In this document: positions 30,958-39,756 of the stretch, one piece after another | Layout: each line of letters begins with the position of its first letter | Position numbering within the stretch: the stretch's first letter is position 1 | Source: Mycolicibacterium rufum | GTDB taxonomy: Bacteria > Actinomycetota > Actinomycetes > Mycobacteriales > Mycobacteriaceae | Reading direction: 5' to 3' | Length of the DNA: 64,000 bases | Assembly (NCBI RefSeq): GCF_022374875.2 | Contig: NZ_CP092427.2 | Span: 248,001 to 312,000 of the forward strand | The notes under the pieces: model-generated | Databases searched by the model: none | What the model saw: only the letters and a program-made list of their open reading frames with translations | What the model was told of the DNA's origin: nothing | Made by a program: the position numbers and the translations under genes

Positions 30958-31753
30958 AATAGACCATCTGGTGCGTGGTCACCAACAGCTCACCGGCGCG
31001 GCTCCACAGCTGCGCCGACTGGTCGAAGTAGCCACGGGAGAAGCGGTTCGCGTGCGAGCGGGCGAGCACGAAATCGTCGCCGATTGCGGCGAGGTCGCTG
31101 CCGTCGGCGTGGAAGTAGGTGGTGAGCGAGATCGTCCCGGCCGGGGACACCGCGCCGCGGCGCAGGAACACCCGGGGATAGAAGATGTCGCTGACCGCGG
31201 TCAGCGCCGCGAAGTCGAGATGCCGCGCATGTCGGTCGCGCACCCACAGCGTGGTCACCGAGGACGGCGACGGGTCGGCGCCCGCGCCGGGGACGGCACC
31301 GTCGACGAAGCGCATCTCGAAGTTGCGCGCCCACACCACCGTCGGGTGCAGGCCGGTCGGGGTGATCCCCTCCGGTGCAGGCACCTGCCAGGGCGGCGCC
31401 TCGGTCTCCGACCAGGTCTCCCGGCGCAGGCCGAAAACAGTTGTCGCCGTGGTCGTGACGACGCCGTTCTGGGACAGCTCGACCAGCCAGTGCTGATTGG
31501 TGCGGTTGGTGCGCACGGCGGTGACGGCGATGTCGAAGTCGCCGTCGGCGATCGGCGCGGCGAAGTTCACGGTCAGCGAGACGGGCTCGCCGATCCGTTC
31601 CGGCTGGTCCTCCACCGCGCGCAGCATGACCGCGGCCGTCATGCCGCCGAACGGCCCGACCATGTTCGCCCAGTCGGGGCTGGTCTTGCCGCGCAGGCGC
31701 CCGGGCGCGACGTGCTGCAGCGCCACCGCCTCGTCGAACGAGTGACCCGTCAT
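30947..31753 (-). CDS. Acyl-CoA thioesterase family protein (TesB-like double hotdog)
   Basis: 268 residues. Two hotdog halves are visible. The first has WANMVGPFGGMTAAVMLRAV and PVSLTVNFAAPIADGDFDI. The second has LDFAALTAVSDIFYPRVFLR, FALARSHANR-like VLARSHANRFSRGYFDQSA and WSRAGELLVTTHQMVYF. It presumably hydrolyses acyl-CoA; the chain-length preference is unknown. ATG 31753 overlaps the polA stop (TGATG), so it is co-translated downstream of polA. Confidence 0.82.
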   Translation of the reverse strand: MTGHSFDEAVALQHVAPGRLRGKTSPDWANMVGPFGGMTAAVMLRAVEDQPERIGEPVSLTVNFAAPIADGDFDIAVTAVRTNRTNQHWLVELSQNGVVTTTATTVFGLRRETWSETEAPPWQVPAPEGITPTGLHPTVVWARNFEMRFVDGAVPGAGADPSPSSVTTLWVRDRHARHLDFAALTAVSDIFYPRVFLRRGAVSPAGTISLTTYFHADGSDLAAIGDDFVLARSHANRFSRGYFDQSAQLWSRAGELLVTTHQMVYFKT

Positions 31754-34461
31754 CAGTGTGCGGCCGCATCCCAGCTGCGGCCGTAGCCCACCGAGACCTC
31801 GAGCGGCACGTTGAGCGGGTATGCGTTGCCCATGTGCTCGCGCACCAGCGCCTCCAGGGCATCGCGCTCACCGTCGACGACCTCGAACAGCAGTTCGTCG
31901 TGCACCTGCAACAACATCCGTGACGACAGCCCCGCGTCCTTGATCGCCGTGTCGACGTTGATCATCGCGACCTTGATGAGATCGGCTGCACTGCCCTGGA
32001 TCGGAGCGTTGAGCGCAGCCCGCTCGGCCGCCTCCCGCACGTTGCGGTTGCTGCTGTCCAGTTCGGGAAGGTAGCGCCGGCGTCCGAACACCGTCGAGGT
32101 GTAGCCGTCCTTGCGGGCCTGATCGACGACGTCGCGCAGGTAGTCGCGGATCCCGCCGAAGCGGGCGAAGTACTGGTCCATCTGGACCTTGGCTTCTTCG
32201 GTGGAGATCTTCAGCTGCGCCGAGAGCCCGTAGGCGCTCAAGCCGTAGGCCAGCCCGTAGGACATCGCCTTGACCCGCCGGCGCAGGTCCGGCGTCACCT
32301 CGTCGATCGGGACGTCGAACGCCCGCGACGCGACGAACGAGTGCAGATCCTCCCCGGTGTTGAACGCCTCGATCAGGCCTTCGTCACCCGACAGGTGCGC
32401 CATGATGCGCATTTCGATCTGGCTGTAGTCCGCGGTCATCAGCTCCGCGTAGCCACCACCGACAACGAACGCGTCACGGATCCGCCGGCCCGCCTCGGTG
32501 CGAATCGGGATGTTCTGCAGGTTCGGCTCGGTCGAGGACAGCCGGCCGGTCGCCGCGATCGTCTGGTTGAACGTGGTATGAATTCGCCCGTCTCCGGCCA
32601 CCGAACCGAGCAGTCCGTCGACGGTGACCTTCAGCCGGGTCGCATCCCGGTGCGCGAGCAGATGCTGCAGGAACGGGTGGCCCGTCTTCTCGAAAAGACC
32701 CTGTAGGGCATCGGCATCCGTGGTGTATCCGGTCTTGGTGCGCTTGGTCTTCGGCATCTCCAACTCGTCGAAGAGCACCGTCTGGAGCTGTTTGGGCGAG
32801 CCGAGGTTGATCTGTTTGCCGATCACCGCGTATGCGGCCTCGGCGGCGTCGCGAATCTGCCCGGCGAACTCGCTCTGCAGTTCGGTGAGGGTTTCCAGAT
32901 CGACGGCGATGCCAGCGCTTTCGATCTCGGCGAGCACCCGCTGGACGGGCAGTTCCATGCTGCCGAGCAGCGCCGAGGAATCGATCCGGGCCAGCTCCTC
33001 GTCGAGCGCATCGGCGAGGTCCATCACCGCGCTGGCGCGCAACAGCAGCGTCTGCACGGCCTGGTCGTCCACCCCCTCGGAGTCGTCGAGTAGCGAAAGT
33101 TGTTGCTGTTCAGGGTTGTCCGCACGCAGCTCGCGCTTCAGATAGCGCAGCGACAGGTCATCGAGGGTGAAGCTGCGCTGCCCGGGCCGCACCAGATAGG
33201 CGGCCAGCGCGGTGTCGGAGGTGATCCCGGACACCGGCCATCCCCGGCCCTCCAGATCGTGCATCGCGAGCTTCGCCTCGTGCAGGGCCTTGGGCTGGCC
33301 GGGGTCGGCGAGCCACGACACCAACGCCGTCTCGTCGCCCGGATCCAGGGTGGCGGTGTCGAGGTAGCGGCCGTCGCCGTCAGGGGCGACGATCGCGATC
33401 GCGGTGGCGTCGCTGTCGAAGGCCAGGTGGTTGCCCACCACGGCGAGCCCGAACCGGCCTCCGCCGCTGCGCTCGGCCAGCCACGCCGCAAGCGTCCCCG
33501 GCTGCAGCGCCTCACCGCGGACCTCGAAGCCCTCCTCGACTTCCGGGTCCGCCGAGGCCAGCGTGTCGAACAGCCGGTCGCGCAACACCCGGAACTCCAG
33601 GTCGTCGAAAAGCCGGTGGATCTGGTCGCGGTTCCACGGCTGCATCCGCAGCGTGTCCGGTGTCTGCGCGAGCGGCACCTCTTTGACCAGATCGGTCAGC
33701 TCCCGGTTGAGCACCACGCTCGACAGGTGCGCGCGCAGCGCATCACCGACCTTGCCCTTGACCTTGTCCACGTTGTCGACGAGTGCCTGCAGCGAACCGT
33801 ATTCGGCGATCCACTTGGTGGCCGTCTTCTCCCCGACCCCCGGGATCCCCGGCAGGTTGTCACTCGGGTCACCGCGCAGCGCCGCGAAATCGGGGTACTG
33901 CGACGGTGTCAGGCCGTACTTCTCCACCACGGCGTCCGGGGTGAACCGGGTCAGTTCGCTGACCCCCTTGCGCGGATAGAGCACGGTGACGTCATCGCTG
34001 ACCAGCTGCAGGGAGTCCCGGTCCCCGGTGACCACCAGCACCCGGTAGCCCTCGTTCTCGGCCTGCGTGGCCAGCGTCGCGATGATGTCGTCCGCCTCGA
34101 AGCCGGGCTCGGCGAGCACCGTGATGCCGAGCGCCCCCAGCACTTCCTTGGTGATGTCGATCTGTCCGCGGAACTCGTCGGGGGTGGCCGACCGGCCCTC
34201 CTTGTACTCCGGGTACTTCTCCTTGCGGAACGTCTGTCGCGAGACGTCGAAGGCCGCGGCGATGTGGCTGGGCTGCTCGTCGCGGAGCAAGTTGATCAGC
34301 ATGGCGGTGAAGCCGTAGACCGCGTTGGTGGTCAACCCGCCCTGGGTCTTGAAGTTCTCGGCGGGCAGCGCGTAGAACGCGCGGAACGCCAGGGAGTTGC
34401 CGTCCAACAGCATCAAGGTGGGCTTCTCGTCGGTCACCGATGCGGTCTTGGCTGGGCTCAC
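31753..34461 (-). CDS. polA: DNA polymerase I
   Basis: 902 residues from GTG 34461 (VSPAKTASVTDEKPTLMLLDG). The order is a 5'-nuclease domain (residues ~15-310), a degenerate 3'-5' exonuclease domain, and a polymerase domain. Polymerase motifs are A (TADYSQIEMRIMAHLSGD), B (RRRVKAMSYGLAYGLSAYGL) and C (LQVHDELLFEV). TAGAGT lies 7 nt before GTG 34461 and overlaps the in-frame GTG at 34470, which therefore cannot be the start of a leaderless message. It fills gaps in excision repair after UvrABC. Confidence 0.95.
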   Translation of the reverse strand: MSPAKTASVTDEKPTLMLLDGNSLAFRAFYALPAENFKTQGGLTTNAVYGFTAMLINLLRDEQPSHIAAAFDVSRQTFRKEKYPEYKEGRSATPDEFRGQIDITKEVLGALGITVLAEPGFEADDIIATLATQAENEGYRVLVVTGDRDSLQLVSDDVTVLYPRKGVSELTRFTPDAVVEKYGLTPSQYPDFAALRGDPSDNLPGIPGVGEKTATKWIAEYGSLQALVDNVDKVKGKVGDALRAHLSSVVLNRELTDLVKEVPLAQTPDTLRMQPWNRDQIHRLFDDLEFRVLRDRLFDTLASADPEVEEGFEVRGEALQPGTLAAWLAERSGGGRFGLAVVGNHLAFDSDATAIAIVAPDGDGRYLDTATLDPGDETALVSWLADPGQPKALHEAKLAMHDLEGRGWPVSGITSDTALAAYLVRPGQRSFTLDDLSLRYLKRELRADNPEQQQLSLLDDSEGVDDQAVQTLLLRASAVMDLADALDEELARIDSSALLGSMELPVQRVLAEIESAGIAVDLETLTELQSEFAGQIRDAAEAAYAVIGKQINLGSPKQLQTVLFDELEMPKTKRTKTGYTTDADALQGLFEKTGHPFLQHLLAHRDATRLKVTVDGLLGSVAGDGRIHTTFNQTIAATGRLSSTEPNLQNIPIRTEAGRRIRDAFVVGGGYAELMTADYSQIEMRIMAHLSGDEGLIEAFNTGEDLHSFVASRAFDVPIDEVTPDLRRRVKAMSYGLAYGLSAYGLSAQLKISTEEAKVQMDQYFARFGGIRDYLRDVVDQARKDGYTSTVFGRRRYLPELDSSNRNVREAAERAALNAPIQGSAADLIKVAMINVDTAIKDAGLSSRMLLQVHDELLFEVVDGERDALEALVREHMGNAYPLNVPLEVSVGYGRSWDAAAH

Positions 34462-34468
34462 GGCCTTC

Positions 34469-34474
34469 ACTCTA
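34469..34474 (-). promoter_or_regulatory. Leaderless-type -10 element TAGAGT of polA
   Basis: On the minus strand TAGAGT, 7 nt, then GTG 34461. Confidence 0.5.
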
Positions 34475-34566
34475 GGCACCGGGACCGACACCCGATCCAT
34501 CGGGAACGACCCCCGGCATCCATCGGGAATGAACGCGGGGCCCGGGCGGTTACAGCCGGTGTCGAT

Positions 34567-34589
34567 CTTATGTAACATCGTTCTATAAG
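34567..34589. promoter_or_regulatory. Palindromic operator, probable TetR site
   Basis: CTTATgtAAC-ATC-GTTctATAAG: 10-bp arms, 8 of 10 paired, about a 3-nt centre. It lies 18 bp upstream of the hydrolase ATG and overlaps the place expected for the promoter. The operon encodes a TetR regulator as its second gene. Confidence 0.65.
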
Positions 34590-34607
34590 GAACGGGAACG
34601 GACTGCC

Positions 34608-35408
34608 ATGACGAACATCGTCTTCATCCACGGCCTCTGGGTCGCCCACAGCGCGTGGGAACCCTGGATCTCCTACGTCGCCGAGCAGGGCCACCACGCG
34701 ATCGCCCCGGCCTGGCCCGGCGAACTGCCCACCGTCGAGGACACCCGCCGCGAGGCCGCGGCCCAGGCCGGCGTCGGCATCGACGACCTGACCGCCCACT
34801 ACGCGCGACTGCTCGAGCAGTTCGACACCCCTCCGGTGGTGATCGGACACTCCTTCGGCGGGCTGATCGCCCAGAAGCTGCTCGGCGAGAACAAAGCCGC
34901 GGCGGCCGTGGCGATCGCCCCCGCGCCGATCAAAGGCGTGAAGCCGCTGCCGCTGCCGCAGCTCCGGTCGGCGCTTCCGGTGCTGGGCAATCCGCTCAAC
35001 CGCGGTCGCGCCACCGGCCTGTCGCAGGGGCAGTGGCGCTACGGCTTCGGCAATGCGCTGACCGCCGCCGAATCGGATGCGCTGTGGGAGCAGTGGTCCA
35101 TCCCCTCCCCGGGCAAGCCGCTGTTCGAGGCCGCGACGGCCAATCTCGTCCGGCGCTCGCCGGCAGGTGTCGCCACCGGCAACGCCACCCGCGGGCCGCT
35201 GCTGATCATCGGCGGCACCGCCGACCACACCGTGCCGCTCGTCGCGGCGAAGGCCGCCCACGCCCTCTACCGGGATTCGGGCGCCGTGACGGACTTCCAC
35301 GAGTTCGACGGCCGCGGACACTCGCTCACCATCGATCACGGTTGGCGGGACGTCGCCGACGAGACGCTGGCCTGGATGGCGCGCCGAGGCGTGGTCGAGG
35401 TGGCGTGA
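34608..35408 (+). CDS. Alpha/beta-hydrolase
   Basis: 266 residues. It starts MTNIVFIHGLWVAHSAWEPW with the oxyanion motif HGLW. The nucleophile elbow is GHSFGG, the acid is probably in IGGTADHTVP, and the histidine is in GRGHSLTID. No signal peptide is seen, so it is cytosolic. The substrate is unknown. It is coupled to the TetR gene by GTGA overlap at 35405-35408 and preceded by the palindrome at 34567. It is likely a small detoxification or catabolic operon induced by its substrate. Confidence 0.87.
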   Translation: MTNIVFIHGLWVAHSAWEPWISYVAEQGHHAIAPAWPGELPTVEDTRREAAAQAGVGIDDLTAHYARLLEQFDTPPVVIGHSFGGLIAQKLLGENKAAAAVAIAPAPIKGVKPLPLPQLRSALPVLGNPLNRGRATGLSQGQWRYGFGNALTAAESDALWEQWSIPSPGKPLFEAATANLVRRSPAGVATGNATRGPLLIIGGTADHTVPLVAAKAAHALYRDSGAVTDFHEFDGRGHSLTIDHGWRDVADETLAWMARRGVVEVA

Positions 35409-35995
35409 GAACCCCCCGTCGCCGGACCGCCAGCGAACAGGTCTCGGCCGCGTTGCTCGACGCGGCCGAGACCGTGCTCGACCGGGACGGCGCCGCCGCC
35501 GTGACCGTGCGGGCGGTCGCCCGCGAGGCGGGTGTCGCCCCGATGGGCGTCTACAACCGGTTCTCCAACAAGGACGGTCTCCTCGCCGCTCTCGCCCTGC
35601 GCGCCTTCGACGATCTGGCCGCGGCCATCGACGTCGGACCCGACGGCGGACCCGTCGACCGGTTGCGCCGGGCATGCCGCGGGTACCGCCGATTCGCCCT
35701 GTCACACCCCGCCCGCTACACGCTGATCTTCGCTGCCGGATCGCCTGCCGCGGATCCCGCGTCCCCGGTCACCGTCCGCGGGCGAGAGGTGTTCGCAGTG
35801 CTGGTCGCCCTGGTCGGGGCCCTGACGCTGCGCCGCGGACTCGATCCGGTCGACGCGGCCCAGGCGATGTGGAACGGGCAGCACGGCGCCGTCACCCTCG
35901 AACTCGCCGGAGTCCTCCAAACACCCGACGCCGCAGCCAGTTTCGAGCACACCATCGATGCGCTCATTCGGGGTCTGCAGGCGGTGCGCCCCTGA
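35405..35995 (+). CDS. TetR-family transcriptional regulator
   Basis: 196 residues. The N-terminal helix-turn-helix is typical (VTVRAVAREAGVAPMGVYNRFSNKDGLL). The C-terminal helical ligand domain contains WNGQHGAVTLELAG, the WHG-type pattern. The GTG start overlaps the hydrolase stop. It probably represses its own operon through the 34567-34589 palindrome. Its 3' end overlaps the convergent LysR gene by 32 bp. Confidence 0.88.
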   Translation: MRTPRRRTASEQVSAALLDAAETVLDRDGAAAVTVRAVAREAGVAPMGVYNRFSNKDGLLAALALRAFDDLAAAIDVGPDGGPVDRLRRACRGYRRFALSHPARYTLIFAAGSPAADPASPVTVRGREVFAVLVALVGALTLRRGLDPVDAAQAMWNGQHGAVTLELAGVLQTPDAAASFEHTIDALIRGLQAVRP

Positions 35996-36860
35996 GCGAA
36001 CGGGAGGCGAGCGCGCAGAACAACCGGGCGGCCGGGCTCGTCGCGTCCCGGCGCCACGCCCACACCAGCCGACCACGCAACCGCGGGGTGAGCCGCATCG
36101 CATGCAGTCCGGCGGTGTTCCGCGCCATCGACCGCGGCAGGATCGCGACACCCAGGCCGTGCCGGGCCAGCTCCGCGACCTCCGCGGGACTGGACGCCTC
36201 GAACGCGACGCGGGGCCGTAATCCTGCTGCGGCGCAGGCGGTGTCGAGCCTCGACCGCAGGCCGGTGCCCGACGGCAGAGAGATGAGCGGGTGCTCGCAC
36301 AGCTGCGGCAGCGACAGGGCCCTGCGGGTTCGCAGCGGATGACTCACCGAGACGGCCGGCTCGATGATCTCGTCGGTGATGACCACACAGTCGATGCCCG
36401 CCGGCGTCTCGTCGACCGCGAGGGAGACGATGGCGGCGTCGAGGCTGCCGCCGGCGAGCTCGGCCAGCAGGACGTCGGAGGTGTCGGTGCGCAGGCTGAT
36501 CTCGACCCCGGGATGGGCGCCGTGGAACTCTGCCATCAGGCGCGCCACGTCGACCGGATGCAAGGTCACCGTGCCGATCGCGACAGTGCCGCGCACCAGG
36601 TTCGCCACCTCGTCGACCGCCTGCCGGGCGGCGCGGACGGCACCGAGCGCCGCCCGGGCGTGCGGCAGCATCGCGGCGCCGGCCTGGGTCAGCCGGACAT
36701 CACCGCGGGATCGCGTCACCAGCGGCTGACCCACCTGCCGCTCGAGGCGCTGGATCTGCGCGCTGACCGCGGGCTGGGCCACCCGCTCACGCTGCGCCGC
36801 CCGCGTGAAACTGCGTTCCTCCACAACGGCGACGAAATACTCGAGCTGGCGAAGCTCCAT
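35964..36860 (-). CDS. LysR-family transcriptional regulator
   Basis: 298 residues. The N-terminal winged HTH is MELRQLEYFVAVVEERSFTRAAQRERVAQPAVSAQIQRLE. The periplasmic-binding-like effector domain includes GTVAIGTVTLHPVDVARLM and HGLGVAILPRSMA. It is divergent from the hydrolase at 36948, with a T-N11-A-type palindrome between them (36873-36899), so it very likely controls that gene and itself. Confidence 0.92.
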   Translation of the reverse strand: MELRQLEYFVAVVEERSFTRAAQRERVAQPAVSAQIQRLERQVGQPLVTRSRGDVRLTQAGAAMLPHARAALGAVRAARQAVDEVANLVRGTVAIGTVTLHPVDVARLMAEFHGAHPGVEISLRTDTSDVLLAELAGGSLDAAIVSLAVDETPAGIDCVVITDEIIEPAVSVSHPLRTRRALSLPQLCEHPLISLPSGTGLRSRLDTACAAAGLRPRVAFEASSPAEVAELARHGLGVAILPRSMARNTAGLHAMRLTPRLRGRLVWAWRRDATSPAARLFCALASRSLRGAPPADPE

Positions 36861-36872
36861 AACCTCAGCTTA

Positions 36873-36899
36873 TCCAGTACGAAAGATATCTGTATTGGA
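36873..36899. promoter_or_regulatory. LysR-type operator palindrome
   Basis: TCCAGTAC-N11-GTATTGGA: 8-bp arms with one mismatch, 11-nt spacer, 13 bp from the LysR start and 49 bp from the hydrolase start. Confidence 0.7.
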
Positions 36900-36947
36900 C
36901 TTATCGACACCGCACGGCGCACGCTGGGAACAGAAGGAGGTCCGACG

Positions 36948-37622
36948 ATGTCCACCTATGTTCTCGTTCCCGGAATGTGCCATGGCGCCTGGTGTTTCGA
37001 CGATCTCGCCGCATCCCTGCGAGCGGCCGGCCACCACGTGCTGGCCCTCACCCTCACCGGGGTCGCCGAGCGCTCCCATCTGCTCAGGGGCGCGGTCAAC
37101 CTGGACACCCACATCACCGATGTCCTCGCGACCCTCGACAACGACACCGCCGCCGACGATGACCTCATCCTCGTCGGGCACAGCTACGGCGGCATGGTGA
37201 TCACCGGCGTCGCCGACCGGATCCCCGATCGGGTCGACTCGCTGGTGTTCCTCGACGCGGTGGTACCCCACGACGGCGAAGCCTGTTGGGACCTGGTCAA
37301 CGACGAGGAACGGCAGTGGTACGTCGCCGTGGACGACACCGGCTTCGGGGTCCCGCCGATGGCGTTCTTCGACGACCGCGCCACGTCCCATCCCCTGGCC
37401 ACCGTGCTGCAGCCGCTGCGCCTCACGGGCGACCTGAACCGCTTCCGGCAGCGCGTGTTCGTCTATGCGCTGGATTGGCCGGGCGACTCACCGCTGCGGC
37501 CCTCCTACGAACGGGTGCGCGACGATCCGGCGTGGGCGGTCCACGAACTGGACGGCAAGCACAACCTGATGCGCGACAGGCCCGAAGACCTCCTGCGCAT
37601 CCTGGGTGAGGTGAGCCTCTAG
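36948..37622 (+). CDS. Alpha/beta-hydrolase (EstC/salicylate-esterase-like)
   Basis: 224 residues. It opens STYVLVPGMCHGAWCFDDLA (oxyanion GMCHGAW). The nucleophile is in VGHSYGGMV, and the histidine is in DGKHNLMRD near the C-terminus. It resembles plant methyl-esterase and bacterial EstC-like hydrolases in overall pattern. The Shine-Dalgarno AAGGAGG lies 7 nt before ATG 36948. It is predicted to be controlled by the divergent LysR protein; the inducer and substrate are unknown. The stop shares CTAG with the convergent gene. Confidence 0.87.
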   Translation: MSTYVLVPGMCHGAWCFDDLAASLRAAGHHVLALTLTGVAERSHLLRGAVNLDTHITDVLATLDNDTAADDDLILVGHSYGGMVITGVADRIPDRVDSLVFLDAVVPHDGEACWDLVNDEERQWYVAVDDTGFGVPPMAFFDDRATSHPLATVLQPLRLTGDLNRFRQRVFVYALDWPGDSPLRPSYERVRDDPAWAVHELDGKHNLMRDRPEDLLRILGEVSL

Positions 37623-37963
37623 TAGCCCAGGAGCGTGCGGAACTGCTGACCGACGGCCATCGACTGGCCCATCCGCTGCACCCAGCCGTCCAGCGCGGCC
37701 TTGGTGTCGGCGGGATCCCAGCCGCGCTCCGACCCGAGCGCGATCATGCCCGCCTCGTCGGTGACACCACGCGCCTGCGCATCGCGGGCCAGCGCGGCAT
37801 AGTCCTGCAGCGAGATGCCGTTGATCGGCGCCCAAATCGGGTCGTCAGCGGCCACCGAACGGGTCGAGGGCCCGCCGAATGCGGCAGGATCGATCGGCCC
37901 GGCGCCGTGCACGTGCACCATGCCCTGCTGGGCCGCATCTCTGGCCTTCTTGAACAGTCCCAT
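37619..37963 (-). CDS. Conserved hypothetical protein (114 aa)
   Basis: A soluble, Ala-rich protein starting MGLFKKARDAAQQGMVHVHG. A C-terminal helical module contains YAALARDAQARGVTDEAGM and GSERGWDPADTKAALDGW. I recognise no functional domain. GGAGA precedes ATG 37963. It is divergent from the DUF35 gene and shares that intergenic region with a copy of the 19-bp motif. Confidence 0.75.
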   Translation of the reverse strand: MGLFKKARDAAQQGMVHVHGAGPIDPAAFGGPSTRSVAADDPIWAPINGISLQDYAALARDAQARGVTDEAGMIALGSERGWDPADTKAALDGWVQRMGQSMAVGQQFRTLLGY

Positions 37964-38038
37964 GTCGGTCTCCGATCGCTCCGGCCCCCGCTGTGGTGAC
38001 GGGGACGCTACTCCGGCATCAGTGCAGCCGGAGCCGAT

Positions 38039-38057
38039 CGCTACCGATCCCAACTTT
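38039..38057 (+). repeat. 19-bp intergenic motif, copy 2
   Basis: Identical over 19 bp to 9659-9677. It lies between divergent genes, 54 nt before GTG 38111. Confidence 0.75.
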
Positions 38058-38098
38058 CGCCAAACTGGAACACGTTTCAGTTTTCGGGTGGAACTGGG

Positions 38099-38104
38099 TA
38101 CGCT
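38099..38104 (+). promoter_or_regulatory. Leaderless-type -10 element TACGCT
   Basis: TACGCT, 6 nt, then GTG 38111. Confidence 0.5.
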
Positions 38105-38110
38105 GACCGC

Positions 38111-38548
38111 GTGTCAGCATCCACTCAGCCCGCGGTCGACGGCTGGTTCGCCACCGACGGCTCCGGTCAGCCCTATCTGATCGGCGCCACATGTCATCAG
38201 TGCGGCACGTACGTGTTCCCACCGCGCGCCAACAACTGCCCGAACCCCGGCTGCGACGGTGACGAGCTCGCGCAGGTGCCGCTGTCGCGGCGGGGCACGC
38301 TGTGGAGCTACACCGAGAACCGCTACGCGCCGCCGCCGCCGTACCCGTCGCCGGATCCCTTCGAGCCGTTCGCGGTGGCCGCGGTCGAGTTGGCCGCCGA
38401 AGGGTTGATCGTGCTCGGCAAGGTCGTCGAGGGCACCCTGGCCGAAGACCTGAAGGTCGGCATGGAGATGGAGCTGACCACCATGCCGCTCTATGTCGAC
38501 GACGACGGCGTCGAACGCATTGTCTACGCGTGGAGGATCGCCGAATGA
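38111..38548 (+). CDS. DUF35 OB-fold protein, Rv1628c-like
   Basis: 145 residues. A zinc ribbon is at ~26-48 (CHQCGTYVFP and CPNPGCDGD), followed by an OB-fold with RRGTLWSYTENRYAP and IVLGKVVEGT. DUF35 proteins partner thiolase-like enzymes and help bind acyl-CoA. It overlaps the thiolase-like gene by ATGA (38545-38548), confirming the pairing. The start is GTG with TACGCT 6 nt upstream. Confidence 0.9.
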   Translation: MSASTQPAVDGWFATDGSGQPYLIGATCHQCGTYVFPPRANNCPNPGCDGDELAQVPLSRRGTLWSYTENRYAPPPPYPSPDPFEPFAVAAVELAAEGLIVLGKVVEGTLAEDLKVGMEMELTTMPLYVDDDGVERIVYAWRIAE

Positions 38549-39753
38549 GCACTCGAACTCCCGAACCGGTCTACATCCTCGGTGCCGGTATGCACCCATG
38601 GGGCAAGTGGGGCCGCGACTTCACCGAGTACGGCGTCGTCGCCGCGCGCGCGGCGCTGGCCGAGGCCGGCCTGGACTGGCGCCAGATCCAACTCGTCGCG
38701 GGCGCGGACACGATTCGCAACGGCTACCCCGGCTTCGTCGCCGGCGCGACCTTCGCCCAGAAGCTGGGATGGAACGGCATCCCCGTCACCTCCAGCTATG
38801 CGGCGTGCGCCAGCGGCTCGCAGGCACTGCAGAGCGCCCGCGCGCAGATCCTGGCCGGTTTCTGCGACGTCGCCCTGGTGATCGGAGCCGACACCACGCC
38901 CAAGGGCTTCTTCGCTCCTGTTGGCGGGGAGCGCAAGAACGACCCCGACTGGCAGCGCTTCCACCTCATCGGCGCGACCAACACGGTCTACTTCGCCCTG
39001 CTGGCGCGGCGCCGGATGGACCTCCACGGTGCGACGCTCGAGGACTTCGCTGCGGTGAAGGTCAAGAACGCCCGGCACGGGTTGAACAATCCCAACGCCC
39101 GCTACCGCAAGGAGGCGACGGTCGACGACGTGCTGGCCAGTCCGGTGGTGTCGGATCCGTTGCGGCTGCTCGACATCTGCGCGACCTCTGACGGCGCCGC
39201 GGCGCTGATCGTGGCGAGCAAGGCGTTCACCGAGAAGCACCTCGGCTCCGTCGAGGGTGTGCCGTCGGTCCGCGCGGTGAGTCTGCAGTCACCGCAGTAC
39301 CCGCAGCATCTTCCCGAATTGCCGGATATTGCAACGGATTCCACCGCCGTGGTACCGGGTCCGGAGCGGGTGTTCAAGGACCAGATCCTCGACGCCGCCT
39401 ACGCCGAGGCTGGTATCGGTCCGGAGGACCTGAGCCTCGCGGAAGTCTACGATCTGTCCACGGCGCTGGAACTCGACTGGTACGAGCATCTCGGCCTGTG
39501 CGCCAAGGGTGAGGCCGAGCATCTGCTGCGCAGCGGGGCGACCACGATCGGTGGCCGCATCCCGGTCAACGCCTCCGGCGGTCTGGCCAGCTTCGGCGAG
39601 GCGATTCCGGCGCAGGCGATCGCCCAGGTCTGCGAGCTCAGCTGGCAGCTGCGCGGGCGGGCGACCGGCCGGCAGGTGGAGAACGCCACGGTCGGCGTCA
39701 CCGCCAACCAGGGCCTGTTCGGCCACGGATCCTCGGTCGTCGTCGCGCGGTAG
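38545..39753 (+). CDS. Thiolase-superfamily protein (lipid-transfer-protein type), Rv1627c-like
   Basis: 402 residues. The thiolase fold has a reactive Cys in SSYAACASGSQALQSAR. The C-terminal part (VNASGGLASFGEAIPAQAIAQ, GVTANQGLFGHGSS) lacks the classic CxG active site of degradative thiolases, as expected for non-specific lipid-transfer (SCP2-thiolase-like) members. In steroid and branched-lipid catabolism such proteins act with a DUF35 partner as retro-aldolases, so an acyl-CoA aldol reaction is plausible. The exact substrate is not deducible. Confidence 0.9.
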   Translation: MSTRTPEPVYILGAGMHPWGKWGRDFTEYGVVAARAALAEAGLDWRQIQLVAGADTIRNGYPGFVAGATFAQKLGWNGIPVTSSYAACASGSQALQSARAQILAGFCDVALVIGADTTPKGFFAPVGGERKNDPDWQRFHLIGATNTVYFALLARRRMDLHGATLEDFAAVKVKNARHGLNNPNARYRKEATVDDVLASPVVSDPLRLLDICATSDGAAALIVASKAFTEKHLGSVEGVPSVRAVSLQSPQYPQHLPELPDIATDSTAVVPGPERVFKDQILDAAYAEAGIGPEDLSLAEVYDLSTALELDWYEHLGLCAKGEAEHLLRSGATTIGGRIPVNASGGLASFGEAIPAQAIAQVCELSWQLRGRATGRQVENATVGVTANQGLFGHGSSVVVAR

Positions 39754-39756
39754 GCG

